A DNA stretch of 64,000 nt from Oceanospirillum sp048270425 (lineage in GTDB: Bacteria; Pseudomonadota; Gammaproteobacteria; Pseudomonadales; Halomonadaceae), in contig JBLWSY010000005.1 of assembly GCA_048270425.1 (NCBI GenBank), positions 62,001 to 126,000 of the forward strand, in the 5' to 3' direction. The notes under the pieces are model-generated. The model saw only the letters and a program-made list of their open reading frames with translations, made no database searches and was not told the origin of the DNA. This document shows, piece after piece, positions 49,237-58,565 of this stretch; the stretch's first letter is position 1; each line of letters starts with the position of its first letter. The position numbers and the translations under genes are program-made.

Positions 49237-49761
49237 TTATTGATTGTTCATCAGGGCGTCGATCTGTGCCTGACGCTCCTGAATAATACGTTGTGTCTCT
49301 TTGGCCTGTTCCAGTAGTGCCGCAGCATCGCTTGGGTTAAGGCTACTTGGCAAAGCCGAAGTCAGATCAGTTGTATCGGCTTTAGGTTCTGTATCTGACT
49401 GCAGTCGGGTGCTTGTGTTCCCGTTTTGTTGCTTCGGGGTTTTAAGCGCCGGAACCGTATTCAATGGCTGTAGGGTAACACTTTCACTCCGGATATGGGC
49501 AGGGGGGTTGTCGCCATAATGCCACTGGCCTTTATCATCCTGCCAGCGATAGATAGGCGTTGGCGTTTGCGGGCTGCTTAGCCGGGAGTTGTTTGTGCCG
49601 GGAGTTATCCCCAGAGGCTCCACTATTGCGTGGGGTAGTATATCCACAGGTAAGAGGTCGCTGGGCTGCATTAAGGGTTTGCCATCGGGTCCTTTAATAA
49701 ACAAGGGGGCGATGACCGCGACGATGGCCACAATAATCAGCAGCTTGATAGTCAGTTTCAC
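49237..49761 (-). CDS. DUF4124 membrane-anchored protein
   Basis: The 174-residue product has an N-terminal hydrophobic anchor (LLIIVAIVAVIAPLFI), then a DUF4124 motif (IYRWQDDKGQWHYGDNPP) that is common in periplasmic proteins of unknown role, then a Thr/Asn/Ser-rich and finally helical tail. The GTG start is 3 bp after the stop of the upstream gene, with AGGA 7 nt before it, so the two are translationally coupled. Confidence 0.8.
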   Translation of the reverse strand: MKLTIKLLIIVAIVAVIAPLFIKGPDGKPLMQPSDLLPVDILPHAIVEPLGITPGTNNSRLSSPQTPTPIYRWQDDKGQWHYGDNPPAHIRSESVTLQPLNTVPALKTPKQQNGNTSTRLQSDTEPKADTTDLTSALPSSLNPSDAAALLEQAKETQRIIQERQAQIDALMNNQ

Positions 49762-49764
49762 AGC

Positions 49765-50331
49765 CTAGTCCTGATGGTTCTGATCCAGATCTGCCGCCAG
49801 ACCGGTGATGATCGCTTGAGCAATATCGTCGTCAACCACCAGCTCCAGTAAGATTTTTAACTGCTGCTGAGCGGTGGCTGTCATTTTGGCATCTTTAAGG
49901 GTGAAGCGAATATTGGTGCGAAGGGCTGTTTCTCTGTCATGACAACTTTGAATGCCCTTTTTCAGAGAGTAGAGCAGATAGAGCAAGGCTTGTTCATGTT
50001 GCTCGGCAATCAGTTCGGCAGAGAGCAGGTGTTCTCGCATGTCTGCCAGATGAGCTTCCATATCCGCCATAGGTTTTAGTTGGCGGCGTTGTTTTCGCAG
50101 AGGCACCACAAACTGGTTGTGCCAGCCCAGAACCGGTTCAACCTGCTGAGGCCAATCCTTTGTAAAACAGACGTTTTGAGTGGTTAGCCAGCAGCTGAAC
50201 AGCAGTTGGTTTACCATAACGCCCTGGTGATCCTGCAGATAAATGCAGGCAGACTCTACGCTGTCCAGTCGATAGAGTTTCGTAGAAAAACGCCAGAATG
50301 GGTTATCATACGCCAAGGTAAGTTCTGACAT
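49765..50331 (-). CDS. TIGR02444 / DUF2390 family protein
   Basis: The 188-residue cytoplasmic protein has the family features: an N-terminal RLDSVESACIYLQDHQGVMVNQLLF segment (abridged here as VESACIYLQD...NQLLFSCWL) and W-rich helices. Its function is unknown. It is commonly found next to a YheS-type ABC-F gene, as here, where it is divergent by 97 bp. It is coupled to the DUF4124 gene downstream. Confidence 0.8.
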   Translation of the reverse strand: MSELTLAYDNPFWRFSTKLYRLDSVESACIYLQDHQGVMVNQLLFSCWLTTQNVCFTKDWPQQVEPVLGWHNQFVVPLRKQRRQLKPMADMEAHLADMREHLLSAELIAEQHEQALLYLLYSLKKGIQSCHDRETALRTNIRFTLKDAKMTATAQQQLKILLELVVDDDIAQAIITGLAADLDQNHQD

Positions 50332-50428
50332 GGTTGCCGGCCTCCGGGCCTATCATTTATTCTTTTTTTCTGCGCGATCTGATCCAGGCTTTAATTCCCG
50401 CTCGCAACAATTTTGACAGTAAAATCAC

Positions 50429-52360
50429 ATGATTACATTAGAAGGCCTGAGCCTGCAACGGGGAAGTCTCTCTCTCCTGCAAAATACCTCCCTGATTATT
50501 CACCGTGGTCAGCGTATTGGTGTTGTTGGTTCTAACGGTGCCGGTAAATCGAGTCTTTTCAAGCTGCTGTTGGGCGAGTTGCATCAGGATGCCGGAGATC
50601 TGCTGATTCCCGCTCAGTTGCGTATCGCTCATATGGCACAGGAAGTTCATGCCCGGGATAAAACCGCACTGGAATATGTGCTTGATGGTGATAAACCGCT
50701 GCGTAAGGTGCAGGACGCATTGGCTAAAGCGGAAGCAGAAGGTGACAACCATGCTATCGCCCGATTGCACGCAGAGTTGGAAACTCTGGATGGCTATACG
50801 GCTCCAAACCGTGCCGAGCAACTATTGCTGGGCCTTGGTTTTACTATGGAACAGACTCAGCAGCCGGTGCAGTCTTTTTCCGGCGGTTGGCGTATTCGTC
50901 TGAACCTGGCTCAGGCGCTGCTCATGCCGTCGGATCTGCTGCTGCTTGATGAACCCACCAACCACCTGGATCTGGATGCGACGCTTTGGCTGGAAAACTG
51001 GCTGAAACAGTATCCGGGCACTCTGCTGCTGATCTCTCACGACCGGGATTTTCTGGACAGTGTGGTCGAGCATATCGCCCACTTTGAGCAGCAGAAGATT
51101 AACCTGTATCGCGGTAACTATTCCGCTTTTGAAGTGATGCGTGCTCAGCGCCTGGCACAACAGCAGGCGCAGTTTGAGAAACAGCAGACCCGTATCGCCG
51201 AGATTGAAAACTTTGTCCGTCGTTTTAAAGCTAAGGCTTCTAAGGCCAAGCAGGCGCAAAGTCGGGTAAAAGAGCTGGAGCGCATGGAGAAGATCGCTCC
51301 CGCTCATGTGGATTCTCCCTTCCAGTTCACGATTCCCTGTACGGAGAAAACCTCATCGCCTCTGTTGGTGATGGATGATGCCAATATCGGCTATGGCAAC
51401 AGCAGTGTGATTCTGAATCAGGTCAATTTTACGCTGCTGCCGGGCATGCGTATCGGCCTTTTGGGGCCGAATGGTGCCGGTAAGTCGACTCTGATCAAAA
51501 CCCTTGTGGGGGATCTGCCAGTGGTGTCCGGTGTTTATACCGCCGGTGAAAACCTGAAAGTGGGCTATTTTGCCCAGCATCAGCTGGAGTCACTGGACCT
51601 TAAGGCGTCTGCATTACTGCACATCCAGCGTTTGTCGCCAAAAGTGTCCGAGCAGGAGATTCGGAATTACCTGGGTGGTTTTGGGTTCCGTGGTGATGAT
51701 GTAGAGACTGAGGTCAACCGTTTCTCCGGTGGTGAGAAAGCCCGCCTGGCACTAGCGCTGATCGCCTGGCAAAAACCGAATCTGCTGTTGCTCGACGAAC
51801 CGACCAACCACCTGGATCTTGAAATGCGACTGGCGCTGACTTTTGCCCTGCAAAGTTTTCCCGGGGTGGTCATTCTGGTATCTCACGACCGCCACATGCT
51901 GCGCAATACTGTTGATGAGTTCTGGTTGGTGTGTGATGGCGCGGTGCAACCTTTTGACGGTGATCTTGAGGATTACCATGTCTGGCTGAAGAACCGCACG
52001 CTGGCACTGCAGAAAGGCGGTCAGGGTGACTCTTACGCAGAGGGTGCTTCCGCTCCTGTTGAAGAGAAACGGGATCGTAAAGAGGAGCGTCGTCTGGCGG
52101 CCCAGAAACGCGAGCAGCTGCGACCGTTGAAGAAGAAAGTTGATAAGCTGGAAGCGGATCTGGATAAGGTTCAGGCCGAGTTGGCGGAGGTCGAGCAGCA
52201 GCTGGCGGAACCAGAAATCTATCAGGATGAAAATAAAGACCGCTTGCAGGTGTTGCTGAAGAGGCAGGGTGAGCTGAGTCAGTCTTCTGAAACGATTGAA
52301 GAAGAGTGGATGTTGCTCTCTGAAGAGCTGGAAGAGGCGCAGGCAGAGTTGGATCTGTAG
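50429..52360 (+). CDS. yheS: ABC-F ATPase, YheS-like
   Basis: ABC-F proteins act on ribosomes rather than membranes. The 643-residue protein has two nucleotide-binding domains: Walker A GSNGAGKSSLF and GPNGAGKSTLI, signatures FSGGWRIRLNLAQA and FSGGEKARLALALI, and Walker B LLLLDEPTNHLDL twice. Between them lies the P-site linker (VRRFKAKASKAKQAQSRVKEL), and the C-terminus is a coiled coil. Length and order match E. coli YheS (637). No membrane segments are present. Confidence 0.92.
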   Translation: MITLEGLSLQRGSLSLLQNTSLIIHRGQRIGVVGSNGAGKSSLFKLLLGELHQDAGDLLIPAQLRIAHMAQEVHARDKTALEYVLDGDKPLRKVQDALAKAEAEGDNHAIARLHAELETLDGYTAPNRAEQLLLGLGFTMEQTQQPVQSFSGGWRIRLNLAQALLMPSDLLLLDEPTNHLDLDATLWLENWLKQYPGTLLLISHDRDFLDSVVEHIAHFEQQKINLYRGNYSAFEVMRAQRLAQQQAQFEKQQTRIAEIENFVRRFKAKASKAKQAQSRVKELERMEKIAPAHVDSPFQFTIPCTEKTSSPLLVMDDANIGYGNSSVILNQVNFTLLPGMRIGLLGPNGAGKSTLIKTLVGDLPVVSGVYTAGENLKVGYFAQHQLESLDLKASALLHIQRLSPKVSEQEIRNYLGGFGFRGDDVETEVNRFSGGEKARLALALIAWQKPNLLLLDEPTNHLDLEMRLALTFALQSFPGVVILVSHDRHMLRNTVDEFWLVCDGAVQPFDGDLEDYHVWLKNRTLALQKGGQGDSYAEGASAPVEEKRDRKEERRLAAQKREQLRPLKKKVDKLEADLDKVQAELAEVEQQLAEPEIYQDENKDRLQVLLKRQGELSQSSETIEEEWMLLSEELEEAQAELDL

Positions 52361-52409
52361 CGGTATTCGGTCTTTCACTTGTCGGGTTTGATAACCTGAC
52401 GGCTAACGG

Positions 52410-52438
52410 AAAAGGGCGCTGATTAAAGCGCCCTTTTT
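52410..52438 (+). terminator. Terminator after the ABC-F gene
   Basis: AAAAGGGCGCT (52410-52420) pairs with AGCGCCCTTTT (52427-52437), followed by T. Confidence 0.85.
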
Positions 52439-52474
52439 ATTTTTCCATTCTAACGGTCTTTGTTCAGTTCAGTA

Positions 52475-53254
52475 TCAGCTGTCGTTAAAGGACATTTTAA
52501 TGCCCATACCGCCATCAATAACAAAGTTCTGGCCCGTGATAAAACCCGCCACATCGGTGGCCAGATAACAGACCATGTAAGCGACATCATCGGGCTTGCC
52601 GATCCGGCCAACGGGGTGTTGTGCCAGATCCGATGGGGAGTGAATCGGTTCTATGCGGGTGCGGGATTTCTGCCAGTCGCCCACTTCGATCCAGCCGGGG
52701 CTGATGCTGTTGACGCGCACTTCACCGCTCAGGCTGATAGCCAGAGCGTGAGTCAGAGAGATCACGCCGCCTTTGCTGGCCGCGTAGGCTTCGGTATCAC
52801 GCTCAGACTGCATGGCACGGGTCGAGGCAATATTGATAATGCTGCCCTGTTGTTCCCGCAAATAAGGCACGGCATGCTTGCTGACCAGAAAAACGCCGGT
52901 CAGGTTAACATCCAGATAGCGCTGCCAGTCTTCCAGTGACAGGTCTTCAATCGGATCATTAAACGGCGTAGACAAGCCAGCGTTGTTGACCAGAACATCC
53001 AGTCGGCCGAACTCTCCAATGATCTCCTGAATACAGCCTTGCACCACAGGTTCATCTGCAACATCCAGAGAACAGGCTTTGATGGTGCCCAGGGTTGCGT
53101 AGAGCTCTGCAGTTTCGTCGGCAGCTTCAAGGTCGATATCCGCACAGATGACGATCATGCCCTGATGGAGCAATCCACGACAGATAGCACGGCCGATGCC
53201 CTGGCCACCGCCGGTAACTAATGCGACTTTTTGTGATGCAGCGTTTTGTGTCAT
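52475..53254 (-). CDS. Short-chain dehydrogenase/reductase
   Basis: The 259-residue classical SDR has the cofactor motif TGGGQGIGRAI, the acidic D after strand 2 (ICADIDLE) favouring NAD, NNAG, the catalytic S in NIASTRAMQS with YAASKGG, and a C-terminal GQNFVIDGGMGIKM. The substrate is unknown. It is 41 bp downstream of dtd on the same strand and may be cotranscribed with it. Confidence 0.87.
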   Translation of the reverse strand: MTQNAASQKVALVTGGGQGIGRAICRGLLHQGMIVICADIDLEAADETAELYATLGTIKACSLDVADEPVVQGCIQEIIGEFGRLDVLVNNAGLSTPFNDPIEDLSLEDWQRYLDVNLTGVFLVSKHAVPYLREQQGSIINIASTRAMQSERDTEAYAASKGGVISLTHALAISLSGEVRVNSISPGWIEVGDWQKSRTRIEPIHSPSDLAQHPVGRIGKPDDVAYMVCYLATDVAGFITGQNFVIDGGMGIKMSFNDS

Positions 53255-53295
53255 AGCTCTGCCTTAGGGATAGAGAGTGTTGCTATGGTTTTAGC

Positions 53296-53733
53296 TTAGG
53301 TTTCCAGAAGGAAGGTTACCGGGCCGTCGTTGAGCAGCTCTACCTTCATATCAGCACCAAAGCGACCGGTCGCAACAACCGGGTGTAGATTTCGGGCCTG
53401 TTCGACAAAGTAGTTGTACAGCGCCTCACCTTCTGCCGGAGGGGCAGCTGATGAAAAGCTGGGGCGAAGCCCCTTTTGCGTGTTGGCGGCTAGCGTAAAC
53501 TGAGAAACCAGCAAAAGACCACCTTTGATATCGGTTACGCTGAGATTCATTTTATCCTCAGCATCCGCAAATATCCGGTAGGCCAGTAGTTTCTTCAGCA
53601 GACGATCGGCATCTTCTGCCCGGTCACCTTTCTCTACACCGATAAAGACCAGAAGGCCCTGATCGATCTTGCCTATGCACTGCTGATCAACTTCAACCTT
53701 TGCCTGGGCTACCCGCTGAATCAGTGCTCGCAC
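53296..53733 (-). CDS. dtd: D-aminoacyl-tRNA deacylase
   Basis: Dtd removes D-amino acids from tRNA. The 145-residue protein starts MRALIQRVAQAKVEVD and has the catalytic SQFTLAANTQKGLRPSF stretch and the GPVTF-type cis Gly-Pro motif (NDGPVTFLLET) at the C-terminus. Length matches the family. Confidence 0.95.
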   Translation of the reverse strand: MRALIQRVAQAKVEVDQQCIGKIDQGLLVFIGVEKGDRAEDADRLLKKLLAYRIFADAEDKMNLSVTDIKGGLLLVSQFTLAANTQKGLRPSFSSAAPPAEGEALYNYFVEQARNLHPVVATGRFGADMKVELLNDGPVTFLLET

Positions 53734-53861
53734 GCTTAACTCCTTCGTTTTTCAGTCTTTAAAATGTCTGTTGTGGCTATCTTAACCCATCACTGGGTTT
53801 TAGCGGATGCTAAAGAGAGAAAAATTTACAGGCCGGATTTGGAGCTCTGTTTTGTTGAACG

Positions 53862-55103
53862 CTATCGATTCAGAAGATTGCGGATCTCAACGATCTGGTC
53901 ACGGGCATCTTCAAGAATCTCCAGACGTTGCTGGCTGGTCAGAGGGCCAGGCGCAATTTTTTCGTAGGAAGGTACCTGGCTGATCGAGGGGGCACAAGGT
54001 GAACGCTCATTCATGGCGATACTATGTAAGCGGGCAAGAATCAGAATATCGGCCAATGTGGCCTCTTTTTCATTGGGTTCATAGAACCAGGTATCCACAT
54101 GCTGAACCGCCGTGACCAGGGAAACCGGTAGGTTCCAGCGATGCAGAATCATAGCGCCTGCCTGGCCTCGTGCTTCCTGCATGATCTGGTCGAGATAATC
54201 CGGATCATTTGCAAGTTCCGGATACTGATTGGCAAATTGCAGCAAAGGCAGCTCACCAATGTTGTGCAACAGTCCGGCCAGAAGCGCTTCTTCCGGAGGA
54301 ATTTTTGTGCATTTCTTCGCCAGTACGTAACAGATAGCGGCTAACTGAATGCTTTCTTTCCAGCTGCGCAGCTGACGCTTGCGTACCCAGGGAGCTGCAG
54401 GAATCTGATGCTGATCATGCAGCGCAAAAGCCAAAACCAGATGGCGGGTAGCATCTATACCTAAACGCATAATGGCATCAGACAACTGTCTGATTTGTCC
54501 TCGGCCTCGATAGAGTGTGCTGTTTGCCAGTTTTAAAAGTCGCGCAGCCACAGAGGCGTCAGCGGCAACCAGTGTGGCGATCCGGTTAATATTCAGCTCT
54601 TCGTCGACAATAATCTGGCTGACCTTGCGGGTGACTTCAGGTAAAGCGGGAAGGGACAGTTGATTTTGCATCAGAGCCCGGTAGAACTGAAGAACCAGTG
54701 GATGGCTATTATCGTTGGCTAACACTTCGGTCAATGGCAGAGAAGGTTGAGAGCACTCGGCCTGTAGCGATTGCAGCAAGTCGCTATCGATCAGAAAGTA
54801 TTCGGTTCGCGTCTGGCTTAGGATGCGGTTAGGGCTGGGGCGTAGGTTGAGCAGACTGAACCGGCTGCGATCATCACCCGCTGACAGGGTTATCTCGGTT
54901 TGGTCTCCACTAAAAATACTGACCCGACCACTGAGCAGAAACAGCTCTTCACTTCGATCATCCCCGAGTGGACTCATCTCTTCACCTTCCTGCAGCGAGT
55001 AAATCTCAATTCGGTGGCAAAGCAGAATCAGGTGTTCGTCCGACAGTTTTGAAAAAGGAACAAAAACAGCCAGGCGTTCAGGGCTTAAAGTCTGTGTATG
55101 CAT
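53862..55103 (-). CDS. Cyclic nucleotide-binding-like and HDOD domain protein
   Basis: The 413-residue protein has an N-terminal cNMP-binding-like domain (residues 10-115; SLQEGEEMSPLGDDRSEELFLL) and a C-terminal HDOD domain (LPALPEVTRKVSQIIVDEEL; LKLANSTLY; GLLHNIGELPLLQFA). HDOD proteins are regulatory relatives of HD phosphohydrolases that often take part in signalling without clear catalysis. I start at ATG 55103, where the first domain begins; the alternative ATG 55169 adds 22 basic residues, and neither start has a clear ribosome site. Confidence 0.82.
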   Translation of the reverse strand: MHTQTLSPERLAVFVPFSKLSDEHLILLCHRIEIYSLQEGEEMSPLGDDRSEELFLLSGRVSIFSGDQTEITLSAGDDRSRFSLLNLRPSPNRILSQTRTEYFLIDSDLLQSLQAECSQPSLPLTEVLANDNSHPLVLQFYRALMQNQLSLPALPEVTRKVSQIIVDEELNINRIATLVAADASVAARLLKLANSTLYRGRGQIRQLSDAIMRLGIDATRHLVLAFALHDQHQIPAAPWVRKRQLRSWKESIQLAAICYVLAKKCTKIPPEEALLAGLLHNIGELPLLQFANQYPELANDPDYLDQIMQEARGQAGAMILHRWNLPVSLVTAVQHVDTWFYEPNEKEATLADILILARLHSIAMNERSPCAPSISQVPSYEKIAPGPLTSQQRLEILEDARDQIVEIRNLLNR

Positions 55104-55194
55104 AGCGGGAGGTGTGCTTCTTTTGGGATTGTTGCGAAGTGGAGTCCGGTGCTTAATCCCTTTTAGCATTCCCGGAAAAATTGCCGCGCGGTGA

Positions 55195-55578
55195 TCAGAA
55201 GTGACCGCTTCGCAGCATGACCAGTGTACAGCTTTCCTGCCAGGATATACCTGCCTGGGTCAACGCTTGTTGCAGCTCCCAGGATTCCGTGCCGGGGTTA
55301 AAAATAACCCGCTTCGGATTCAGAGCAACAATGTCATCGATCTGCTCTGAAAGCTGAGACGCATTGCGGTACAGAGATAGTGTATCGACGGGTTTTTGAA
55401 CATCCGACAGTTGATGCACGCAGGTTTGTTCTTCGATCTGATCAAAGGCGGGGTTTACTGCCGTAACCCGGTGATGATGCTCTTTGAGCAGGCGAACCGC
55501 CTGGTTGGAGTAGCGCTCCGTCTTGGGGCTGGCTCCAAGAACCACAACATGCTGAGAGTGAGACATTGTCTCTGTCAT
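55195..55578 (-). CDS. CoA-binding protein (YccU-type)
   Basis: The 127-residue protein has a Rossmann-like CoA-binding fold: VVVLGASPKTERYSN at the N-terminus, VTAVNPAF in the middle and VIFNPGTESWELQQAL near the end. YccU-type proteins are of unknown role. AAGGAGCG precedes the start. It lies 27 bp downstream of the unassigned membrane protein. Confidence 0.82.
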   Translation of the reverse strand: MTETMSHSQHVVVLGASPKTERYSNQAVRLLKEHHHRVTAVNPAFDQIEEQTCVHQLSDVQKPVDTLSLYRNASQLSEQIDDIVALNPKRVIFNPGTESWELQQALTQAGISWQESCTLVMLRSGHF

Positions 55579-55605
55579 CGTTCGCTCCTTGAGGGCGTTG
55601 GTTGA

Positions 55606-56640
55606 TCAGCGCTGTTTAGTCTGATCGTCCTGTTCGGATGTGGCTGAGGTCTCGGCTTCTTTATCAACGATATTCGGATCAGCCTCGCTGCTCTCTTGAT
55701 CGGCCTGAGTAGCAGCTGGTTCATCAGCAAGACTGTTGCCGGTTTTCAGCATTTTCTCATCGGTAGAGGGCTCTTCATTATCCTCTTCGCCATCCTGCTG
55801 ACGGTTTTCGTCAAGATCCTGTTCAAGATTTTCTACATCAGGGTCGATATCCATATCGATCAGCAACTGGTCTTCACGCTCTTTACGGAAGTACTCTTCA
55901 GCGGCTTTTCGGCATTCGTCGAGGTACTCATGATAAAGGGCAACGTCCTGTAGCGTTTTCATATTGCTCATCAGGTTGTGCTCTTTGGACATCAGGGCGA
56001 TGCGACGAAATTTTCTGGCTCGCAGGCGAGGATTATGATGTACCAGAGGGTAGATACGGTGAATAAAACCACGCTTACCCTCAATCTGCTGAATATATTC
56101 AGTCACACTGTTTTTGATACGTCGCCGTTTGGCCAGAAGCTCCGGATAGCGTGACAGGCCAGGCAGAAACTGCATCATACCGGTGCCATGGCTCAGCCAG
56201 AGGACAAAGGCGATACCGCCCGCGATACCGCCCACCCAAGGGTGAACCAGATTCAGCAGGGAACTGGTGAACAGAAAGACAGAGATCCCCAAACCAAAAA
56301 ACCACCCCAAGCGCGAACGACGGGCGGATTCAATTTCGAAATCAGAGGGGTAGTCGTCAAGAGATAACAGGGCGTAATCAAGAGTTTCAAGGTCTTTGTA
56401 CAGACTTTCGCGTTCAGCTTTGATACGAGCTTCTTCCGCTTTTTTACGCTCTTCCTGTTTTTTTTCAGCTTGTTTCGCTTCCCACTGTGCTTTGATTTTC
56501 TCTCTTTCGCGCTCGGCTTCCTTTTCCGCTATTTCTGCAGGCGTCAGTTTATGGTGCGCAGGATAAACCCCCGGCACTGATGGCAGGTCTTTAGGTGTTG
56601 CTGCAGAAGTAGCGCCAGGCGCTAATTTTTTTTCATCCAT
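55606..56640 (-). CDS. Unrecognised coiled-coil membrane protein
   Basis: The 344-residue product has a Pro-rich N-terminus, a very charged Glu/Lys/Arg coiled coil (residues 35-85), two hydrophobic segments (WFFGLGISVFLFTSSLL and VGGIAGGIAFVLWL, about residues 112-146), a basic region and an acidic, disordered-looking tail (residues 255-344, rich in D/E/Q/T). I recognise no family. No ribosome site is evident before ATG 56640. No function is proposed. Confidence 0.65.
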   Translation of the reverse strand: MDEKKLAPGATSAATPKDLPSVPGVYPAHHKLTPAEIAEKEAEREREKIKAQWEAKQAEKKQEERKKAEEARIKAERESLYKDLETLDYALLSLDDYPSDFEIESARRSRLGWFFGLGISVFLFTSSLLNLVHPWVGGIAGGIAFVLWLSHGTGMMQFLPGLSRYPELLAKRRRIKNSVTEYIQQIEGKRGFIHRIYPLVHHNPRLRARKFRRIALMSKEHNLMSNMKTLQDVALYHEYLDECRKAAEEYFRKEREDQLLIDMDIDPDVENLEQDLDENRQQDGEEDNEEPSTDEKMLKTGNSLADEPAATQADQESSEADPNIVDKEAETSATSEQDDQTKQR

Positions 56641-56828
56641 TTTTTATCTAAGCAGACTTATATAAGGTTGGGAGGTAACCGGAGTCATATTAGGCTGACC
56701 GCTCCAGAATGACTGTTTCACGTTGTAACATCGTGAGACTTTGTGTGACTCGCCAGGCGCGGCAGACCTGGAAAATTGTTCTTTGGATTCAAAAGGTAAT
56801 CTAACTGTCCTTAGGCTTAGTTTAAAGC

Positions 56829-56867
56829 AAAAAAAGCTCCGGCATGAATAAATCTTGCCAGAGCTTT
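56829..56867 (-). terminator. Terminator of the DUF2892 gene
   Basis: On the minus strand AAAGCTC-T-GGCA pairs with TGCC-G-GAGCTTT (56867-56857 with 56844-56833), followed by seven Ts. Confidence 0.8.
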
Positions 56868-56886
56868 TACCGATGGTGCTGTCGAC

Positions 56887-57072
56887 TTATTTAGTCCGGC
56901 AGGTATTTACACCGATTACTTTGTAAAGCGGGCAAAAGCCGATAAGAGCTGTCAGAAGAGGAATAACCCCAATCCAGCCCCACGGTGTCTGCGGGCCGAC
57001 AAAAACGATCGCGATAAGCGCCAGACCAACAATGATGCGCAAAATTTTATCTACTGAACCAACATTTTTCAT
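56887..57072 (-). CDS. DUF2892 small membrane protein (YgaP transmembrane-like)
   Basis: The 61-residue protein has two membrane helices (ILRIIVGLALIAIVFVG and IGVIPLLTALIGFCPLY) with the DUF2892 start NVGSVDKILR and the GFCPLYKVIGVNTC end. In YgaP this domain anchors a rhodanese; here it stands alone. AGGAAG precedes the start. Confidence 0.87.
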   Translation of the reverse strand: MKNVGSVDKILRIIVGLALIAIVFVGPQTPWGWIGVIPLLTALIGFCPLYKVIGVNTCRTK

Positions 57073-57283
57073 AACATCTTCCTTTCTGTGCTGCTCGGAT
57101 AAAACGCAGGGATATTAATTTAGCATTGCTTTATGTATCTCTTGTGAAGAGTAGCCTTTTCCTTGCGGCTTAAAAAGCACTAGAGTAGCGCTATTTTGTA
57201 AATGCTTATTACCGGGCGGTTGTTGTGTCTGACTTATGACAATATTGCCCGCTATTAATAATCACAGGCGCATGGAGCTCCGG

Positions 57284-58507
57284 ATGCTTTTAGGACGACA
57301 TAAGAGTTTTACAGCTTATTGGCTGACCCAGTTTTTTGGCGCATTTAATGACAACGTTTATAAAAACACCCTGTTAATTCTTTTTGCCTATGGCGTGCTT
57401 ACGGTGCCGATGGGGAATGTTGGTCTGGTCAATAATCTGGCGGCAGGAATTTTTATACTGCCATTTTTGTTGTTTTCTTCAATCGGTGCGAACCTTGCGA
57501 TTCGTCATGACCATGCACTTCTGATGCGTCGGCTGAAATTGGCAGAGTGCCTGATTATGCTGGTAGCGGCTCTAATGCTCTGGTTGGATCAGGGGGTGGT
57601 GCTCTTGCTTCTGCTTTTTCTGATGGGGACTCAGTCGGCGCTGTTTGGGCCTGTAAAGTACAGCATTTTGCCTGCTTGGTTTCGGCAGGATGATCTCATT
57701 TCGGCTAACGGTTGGGTTGAATTAGGCACCTTCCTGGCTATTTTGTTGGGAACTCTGGCAGCTGGTGTGTTGTTGAGTTCCGAGCTGTCGCTGGGCGTTT
57801 CGCTGTCTGCGAAAGACCTGGTGGCGATCACGATTGTCTTACTGGCCCTGCTGGGGTTCTGGCAAAGTCGTCGCATTGAACCGCTTAAAAATGAGCAGCC
57901 TTCGGCGGTAGTGCTTAGTTTTTCTCAGACCCTAAAGCTATGCCATGAGAAAAAAGAAGGGCTCTACCTCGTTTTATCGATCAGCTGGTTCTGGTTTGTT
58001 GGTGCAACCCTGTTGACCCAACTGCCTGCCTGGGTGGAAAACCATCTTGCGGCTGAGCCCTGGGTTTTCTCTCTGGTTTTGGGTTTTTTCGCCGGGGGGG
58101 TAGGTGCCGGTTCTCTGAGTAGCCGAAAGCTACATGCTAAAATGAATTTTTCTGGTGTTTACTGGCTGGGTAGTGTTCTTATCGCTGTTGGTATGCTTTT
58201 ACTGATTCCGAGCATGACGCTTGCAACGACGTTGCTGGCTTTTAGTGTTATGGGTATTGGTGGCGGCATTTATGCGGTGCCTCTTTACACCCGCTTGCAG
58301 CAATCCTCTGGCGACTCATGTGCATGGCTGATTGCAGCAAATAACATATACAACGCTATTTTTATGATTGTCAGTGCCGTTCTGGGAATGGTCGTGCTGG
58401 GCGTGCTTCAGCAAAGCATTGCAGCTTTAATCACCATTATTCTGGTTTTACACGTGCTGGTGGTCATTGGGTTTTATGTCAGCTTATCCCGTTTTCACTC
58501 GGGATAA
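57284..58507 (+). CDS. LplT-like MFS transporter
   Basis: The 407-residue protein has about 12 membrane helices and the LplT-type start FTAYWLTQFFGAFNDNVYKN, with FGPVKYSILPAWFRQDDLISANGWVEL (abridged FGPVKYS...ANGW) as in lysophospholipid transporters. LplT flips lysophospholipids inward for reacylation. In many bacteria this domain is fused to an acyltransferase and acyl-ACP synthetase; here it is free-standing with no such gene next to it. I start at ATG 57284 because GGAG is 6 nt upstream; ATG 57236 has none. Confidence 0.82.
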   Translation: MLLGRHKSFTAYWLTQFFGAFNDNVYKNTLLILFAYGVLTVPMGNVGLVNNLAAGIFILPFLLFSSIGANLAIRHDHALLMRRLKLAECLIMLVAALMLWLDQGVVLLLLLFLMGTQSALFGPVKYSILPAWFRQDDLISANGWVELGTFLAILLGTLAAGVLLSSELSLGVSLSAKDLVAITIVLLALLGFWQSRRIEPLKNEQPSAVVLSFSQTLKLCHEKKEGLYLVLSISWFWFVGATLLTQLPAWVENHLAAEPWVFSLVLGFFAGGVGAGSLSSRKLHAKMNFSGVYWLGSVLIAVGMLLLIPSMTLATTLLAFSVMGIGGGIYAVPLYTRLQQSSGDSCAWLIAANNIYNAIFMIVSAVLGMVVLGVLQQSIAALITIILVLHVLVVIGFYVSLSRFHSG

Positions 58508-58565
58508 GCTGCGCGGCTTCTGAAGCGAAAGAGTGCTGTAGAAGTGTCTTTATTTAAGGCGATCT

